Below are positions 5,735-8,902 of a stretch of 8,902 nt of DNA, in pieces. This stretch comes from JBHGBB01 sp041946755. Its GTDB lineage: Bacteria > UBP4 > UBA4092 > JAOAEQ01. Made by a program: the position numbers and the translations under genes. The stretch lies in the NCBI GenBank assembly GCA_041946755.1, contig JBHGBB010000166.1, positions 1-8,902 of the forward strand, given 5' to 3'. The notes beneath the pieces are model-generated. The model did no database searches. It saw only the letters and a program-made list of their open reading frames with translations, and was not told where the DNA came from. Position 1 is the stretch's first letter; every line of letters begins with the position of its first letter.

Positions 5735-8700
5735 ATGATTCCGATAAACCAATCACCTCAATATATTAAGATTATTGAATCGATATCTCAGCCTGCATCG
5801 AAAATCGAAGAGTCGCATCGAATTGCGGTTAGCGGACTCTGGGGTTCAGGGAAATCATATCTGATTTCAGCTTTATATCAGAATATCAGCCGGCCGATAC
5901 TGGTTATTACTCCTGATGAAGATGCGGCTGATACCATGACTACCGACCTCCAGTTCTTGTTGAATCGAGAGATACTCCAATTCCCGAGTTGGGAGATTCT
6001 GCCTTATGAAGATACCGACCCGCTAGTAGATTTGATCGCAGAACGGATGCTGGTCTTTGATGCATTAATAAATCCGAAATCCGAAATCCGAAATCCGAAA
6101 TTATTGGTTGTCGTTACATCTATTAAAGAACTGGCGCAGAAAGTGGTGCCGCTCGATTATCTCAAGAAGAAACTACTCAACCTCGAATTCGGTGAATCCT
6201 ATGAACTGGATGAGATATTAACTAACTTAGTTGATTTGGGATATGAACGTACCCCGATGATTGAAAAACGGGGCGAGTTTGCGGTACGCGGCGGTATCCT
6301 GGATATCTTTAATATCTCAAGTATCGACCCCATCCGATGCGAGTTTGAAGGGGATAGTATCATTTCATTACGCTATTTTGATTTGGTTACCCAGCGGTCG
6401 AAACCTGCACCGGAGAAACCGACTGAAACTGAATTAGAACAGGTGCAGATATATCCGGCGAAAGAGAATCTGCTGATTCAGCAGGCGATTGATGATTCGG
6501 TTCCGTTAGTCCCCCTACTCGACTATTTCCCGAAATCTACCTTGGTTATTTTTGATGAATTATTGCATATTAAACAAAACCTAACCCAGTTCGAGGAACT
6601 GGTGAACGAACGATACACTGCTGTTCATTCTTCTGATGAACAGCAGAAATCAGAAATCAGAAATCAGAAATCCGAATTAGCGGTTAATGACCGGCTAACA
6701 GCCTGCGATACTCCAGCACCGGAAACATTATTCGCTACCTTAGCTGAACTTGAACAGCATATTTCTCCACGGACTGAACTCTATCTATCATTAATTCCAG
6801 AACCTGAGGTTCCGATAGAAGGAGGGACGACCGCTGCGCTAGGAGGAGAGACGAAATTGGTTTCTTCCTCTCTTATCCCTCATCCTTCCTCCTTCAGGTT
6901 TTTCGAGTTTCCTACTCTATCTATGGAGAGCTACCGTGGGCAACTGGAATCGTTTATCGCCCAACTCCGGAAATGGCAAGGGGAAGAGTATACGGTATTC
7001 ATCGTTTGCGATAACCAAGGCCAGCTAGAACGATTGGATGAACTCTTGAAGAGTAAGGAAATCGCAGCCGAAATAATAGAGAAGCCAGAAGTCAGAAGTT
7101 TACCCGACGAAGCTATAGCGCAGTCGGGTCAGAAGTCAGAAGTCAGAATAGAGGCATTTGATTTTCAATCCGCAATCCGCAATCCGCAATCAGAAATATA
7201 CCTTGTTGTTGGTAATTTGCATACTGGTTTCGCTATCCCGGAAATAAAACTGGCGATGATTACCGACCGGGAGATATTCAGCCGGTATACAAGAATCCGG
7301 CATTTCCGGCGGTTCCATGATGGGGTACCCATCTCAACCTTCATCGAGTTGACTGAAGGGGATTATCTGGTCCATGAAGATTATGGTATCGGAAAATATC
7401 TAGGAATTAAGAAGATGAATGTCGATGGCCGGGAAGGCGATTTCCTGATCCTCGAATATGCTGACGGGGATAAACTGTATGTGCCGATCGAACAGATTAA
7501 TCGGGTGCAGAAATATATCGCCGGTGAAGGCACGGTCCCGAAACTAAATTCGTTAGGCGATAAAGGTTGGGAACGAACTAAACAGCGGGCGAAAGAAGCC
7601 ATCCAACTTATGGCGAAAGATTTGTTAGAGCTCTATGGTTCCCGGCAGGTACTCCCCGGTCATGCTTATTCTTCAGATACCATTTGGCAAAGGGAGTTTG
7701 AAGCGTCCTTCTTATTTGAAGAAACGCCAGACCAGCTTCGCGCGATTAATGAAGTTAAAGAGAGTATGGAACTCAGCAAACCGATGGACCGGCTCTTATG
7801 CGGTGATGTAGGCTATGGGAAAACCGAGGTCGCTATCCGGGCAGCGTTTAAAGCGGTAATGGATAAGAAACAGGTCGCGGTATTGGTTCCGACCACTATT
7901 CTTGCAGAACAGCATTATAATACCTTTTCCGAACGGTTAGCTGATTTCCCGATAGTAGTTGAGATGTTGAGCCGGTTCAAGAATCCGAAACAGCAGAAAG
8001 AGATTATCTCCCGGGTTCAGGAAGGGGCGGTAGATATCGTTATCGGCACCCACCGGCTGATTTCTAAAGATATTGCGTTTAAAGAGCTCGGACTGCTGAT
8101 TATTGATGAAGAGCAGCGGTTCGGGGTTCGGCATAAAGAGCGATTGAAACAGCTGCGGAAAGAGATCGATGTACTCACTTTAACGGCGACTCCTATCCCG
8201 CGAACCCTTTATATGTCACTTTCCGGAATTAGAGATATCAGTATCATCAATACCCCGCCGGAAGACCGGCTGCCGATTATGACCTATGTCCACCGGTTCA
8301 GCGATACTGTTGTTCGGGAAGCCATATTACGAGAACTCAACCGGGGCGGCCAGGTATATTTCGTGCATAACCGGGTGCAGAGTATCGAAGAGATAACTAA
8401 CCATATCCGGCAACTGGTTCCGCAGGCGAGGATAGCGATCGGCCATGGGCAATTACCGGAGAAAGAACTTGAACGGGTGATGCTGGCGTTTATCGCTAAA
8501 CAATATGATATTCTGGTGAGTACCACCATTATCGAATCGGGGTTGGATATTCCGAACGTTAATACGATTATAATCAATCGGGCGGATGCGTTCGGGTTAT
8601 CGCAGTTATATCAGCTTCGGGGTCGGGTCGGTCGCGACCGGCATCAGGCATATGCTTATCTCCTACTCCCGGAAAAGCATGGGGTAACCGATATTGCGGA

Positions 8701-8902
8701 AAAGCGGCTGCAAGCGATACAGGAATATACCGACCTAGGGTCGGGATTCAGAATCGCCATGCGAGACCTTGAAATTCGGGGTATGGGGAACCTGCTCGGT
8801 GCTCAGCAGTCGGGGCATCTGGAAGCGATCGGCTTTGATTTATATTGCAAACTGGTTGAAGAAACCATTAATTCTTTGCAAGGGAAACCGGTCCCGAAAC
8901 GG
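5735..8902 (+). CDS. mfd: Transcription-repair coupling factor Mfd (3' partial)
   Basis: 1056 codons are open to the window end; the C-terminal D7 domain, about 100 or more residues, is missing. Mfd removes RNA polymerase stalled at lesions using ATP-driven DNA translocation and recruits UvrA for excision repair. UvrB-like D1/D2 occupy about residues 1-290, with EKRGEFAVRGGILDIF (177-192), the UvrA-contacting surface. The CarD-like RNA-polymerase-interacting domain is about 535-597 (GDYLVHEDYGIGKYLGI, LYVPIEQI). Translocase motifs are GDVGYGKTE (690-698, Walker A), DEEQRFG (791-797), LTATPIPRTL (816-825), STTIIESGLDIP (929-940) and QLRGRVGR (960-967), then the TRG-type DLEIRGMGNLLG. D1a has an intact-looking GLWGSGKS (34-41). 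The ATG has no Shine-Dalgarno; the next in-frame Met is residue 67, inside D1a. Odd: the N-terminal half (113-488) carries several in-frame repeat-derived peptides, while the polymerase-binding and translocase domains carry none. Confidence 0.97.
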   Translation, partial: MIPINQSPQYIKIIESISQPASKIEESHRIAVSGLWGSGKSYLISALYQNISRPILVITPDEDAADTMTTDLQFLLNREILQFPSWEILPYEDTDPLVDLIAERMLVFDALINPKSEIRNPKLLVVVTSIKELAQKVVPLDYLKKKLLNLEFGESYELDEILTNLVDLGYERTPMIEKRGEFAVRGGILDIFNISSIDPIRCEFEGDSIISLRYFDLVTQRSKPAPEKPTETELEQVQIYPAKENLLIQQAIDDSVPLVPLLDYFPKSTLVIFDELLHIKQNLTQFEELVNERYTAVHSSDEQQKSEIRNQKSELAVNDRLTACDTPAPETLFATLAELEQHISPRTELYLSLIPEPEVPIEGGTTAALGGETKLVSSSLIPHPSSFRFFEFPTLSMESYRGQLESFIAQLRKWQGEEYTVFIVCDNQGQLERLDELLKSKEIAAEIIEKPEVRSLPDEAIAQSGQKSEVRIEAFDFQSAIRNPQSEIYLVVGNLHTGFAIPEIKLAMITDREIFSRYTRIRHFRRFHDGVPISTFIELTEGDYLVHEDYGIGKYLGIKKMNVDGREGDFLILEYADGDKLYVPIEQINRVQKYIAGEGTVPKLNSLGDKGWERTKQRAKEAIQLMAKDLLELYGSRQVLPGHAYSSDTIWQREFEASFLFEETPDQLRAINEVKESMELSKPMDRLLCGDVGYGKTEVAIRAAFKAVMDKKQVAVLVPTTILAEQHYNTFSERLADFPIVVEMLSRFKNPKQQKEIISRVQEGAVDIVIGTHRLISKDIAFKELGLLIIDEEQRFGVRHKERLKQLRKEIDVLTLTATPIPRTLYMSLSGIRDISIINTPPEDRLPIMTYVHRFSDTVVREAILRELNRGGQVYFVHNRVQSIEEITNHIRQLVPQARIAIGHGQLPEKELERVMLAFIAKQYDILVSTTIIESGLDIPNVNTIIINRADAFGLSQLYQLRGRVGRDRHQAYAYLLLPEKHGVTDIAEKRLQAIQEYTDLGSGFRIAMRDLEIRGMGNLLGAQQSGHLEAIGFDLYCKLVEETINSLQGKPVPKR
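6071..6101 (+). repeat. Heptamer array inside mfd (I), CCGAAAT
   Basis: Four copies of AATCCGA plus three further bases of period-7 sequence lie in frame in mfd and encode NPKSEIRNPK (residues 113-122). Three units equal seven codons, so the array adds a cyclic seven-residue peptide. The unit is the same as at 666-672 and 687-693 in the intergenic region. Confidence 0.9.
6644..6677 (+). repeat. Heptamer array inside mfd (II), CAGAAAT
   Basis: Four perfect CAGAAAT units (6644-6671) are followed by CCGAAT. They encode QKSEIRNQKSE, about residues 304-314, nearly the same peptide as array I. The array falls in the linker after the UvrB-like module, where Mfd proteins vary. Confidence 0.9.
6815..6898 (+). 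repeat. Purine/pyrimidine-biased insert inside mfd (III)
   Basis: A GA-rich stretch with two near-copies of GGAGGGACGA (6821-6830 and 6842-6854) is followed by a CT-rich degenerate heptamer run CTCTTAT, CCCTCAT, CCTTCCT, CCTTCAG (6870-6897). It encodes about residues 361-388, ending SSLIPHPSSF, with no resemblance to conserved Mfd sequence. The insert boundaries are approximate. Confidence 0.55.
7086..7150 (+). repeat. Heptamer array inside mfd (IV), CAGAAGT, split by a palindrome
   Basis: Two CAGAAGT units (7086-7099), a 30-nt gap (7100-7129), two more CAGAAGT units and CAGAATA (7130-7150) are visible. The gap holds the palindromic element listed next. The reading frame stays open and encodes PEVRSLPDEAIAQSGQKSEV around residues 451-470. 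Confidence 0.85.
7102..7129. repeat. Palindromic element inside mfd, coding copy
   Basis: Perfect 7-bp outer arms ACCCGAC (7102-7108) and GTCGGGT (7123-7129) enclose the inner palindrome GCTATAGC (7112-7119). With the preceding TT it fills exactly 30 nt between complete CAGAAGT units and adds exactly ten codons, LPDEAIAQSG (456-465). Its reverse complement aligns without gaps to 607-632. Confidence 0.8.
7167..7194 (+). repeat. Heptamer array inside mfd (V), CCGCAAT
   Basis: Three AATCCGC units and one AATCAGA unit encode QSAIRNPQSEI, residues 478-488, immediately before the conserved LVVGNLHTGF strand of Mfd. The unit is the reverse complement of the GATTGCG units in the intergenic array at 592-663. 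Confidence 0.88.

Noticed and set aside
6071..7194. CRISPR array reading of the short repeats in mfd
   Set aside because: Units are 7 nt in direct tandem without unique spacers, inside an open coding frame; there are no cas genes.
7381..8577. Minus-strand frames opposite mfd
   Set aside because: The plus strand encodes highly conserved Mfd domains throughout; the antisense frames have no start signals or recognisable products.

Overview
The window reads as a piece of a bacterial chromosome from an uncultured or unfamiliar lineage. Bacterial signs are a sigma70-type promoter, Shine-Dalgarno sequences, a tRNA gene with an encoded CCA end, and an mfd gene. I cannot place the phylum from sequence alone.

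Layout. Bases 1-950 hold no convincing gene and are a graveyard of short dispersed repeats: tandem heptamers, a GGCAGGCTGCC palindrome in two copies, a dRS3-like ATTCCC-N8-GGGAAT palindrome, and a 26-bp palindrome sitting inside a heptamer array. Bases 951-2730 are a tight two-gene operon: a P1/DmpA-type (family S58) aminopeptidase followed after 4 bp by an aspartate/glutamate-racemase-family protein, which together suggest D-amino-acid or beta-peptide turnover. Bases 2890-2966 are tRNA-Arg(UCU) with its own likely promoter. Bases 3094-5559 encode a secreted 821-residue protein: signal peptide, exactly seven 65-residue SBBP repeats (one beta-propeller), then two related C-terminal beta-rich modules. 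Its promoter is near consensus and overlaps a perfect dyad that could be an operator. From 5735 to the window end runs mfd (transcription-repair coupling factor), 1056 codons without its C-terminal end.

The most interesting signal is a repeat system that crosses the gene/intergene boundary. Seven-base tandem repeats, nearly all fitting C-[AC]-[GT]-N-N-[AG]-T on one strand, occur in intergenic DNA and also inside the mfd reading frame at several places in its poorly conserved N-terminal half. A 26-bp palindrome with a shared core but differing, still-paired outer stems occurs twice, once intergenic and once in mfd. Both copies occupy a 30-nt gap between identical heptamers, and the mfd copy adds exactly ten codons. 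Units or orientations that would bring stop codons are seen only outside mfd. This resembles the protein-invading palindromic elements of Rickettsia and the heptamer STRRs of cyanobacteria, but the nested combination is worth a genome-wide look.
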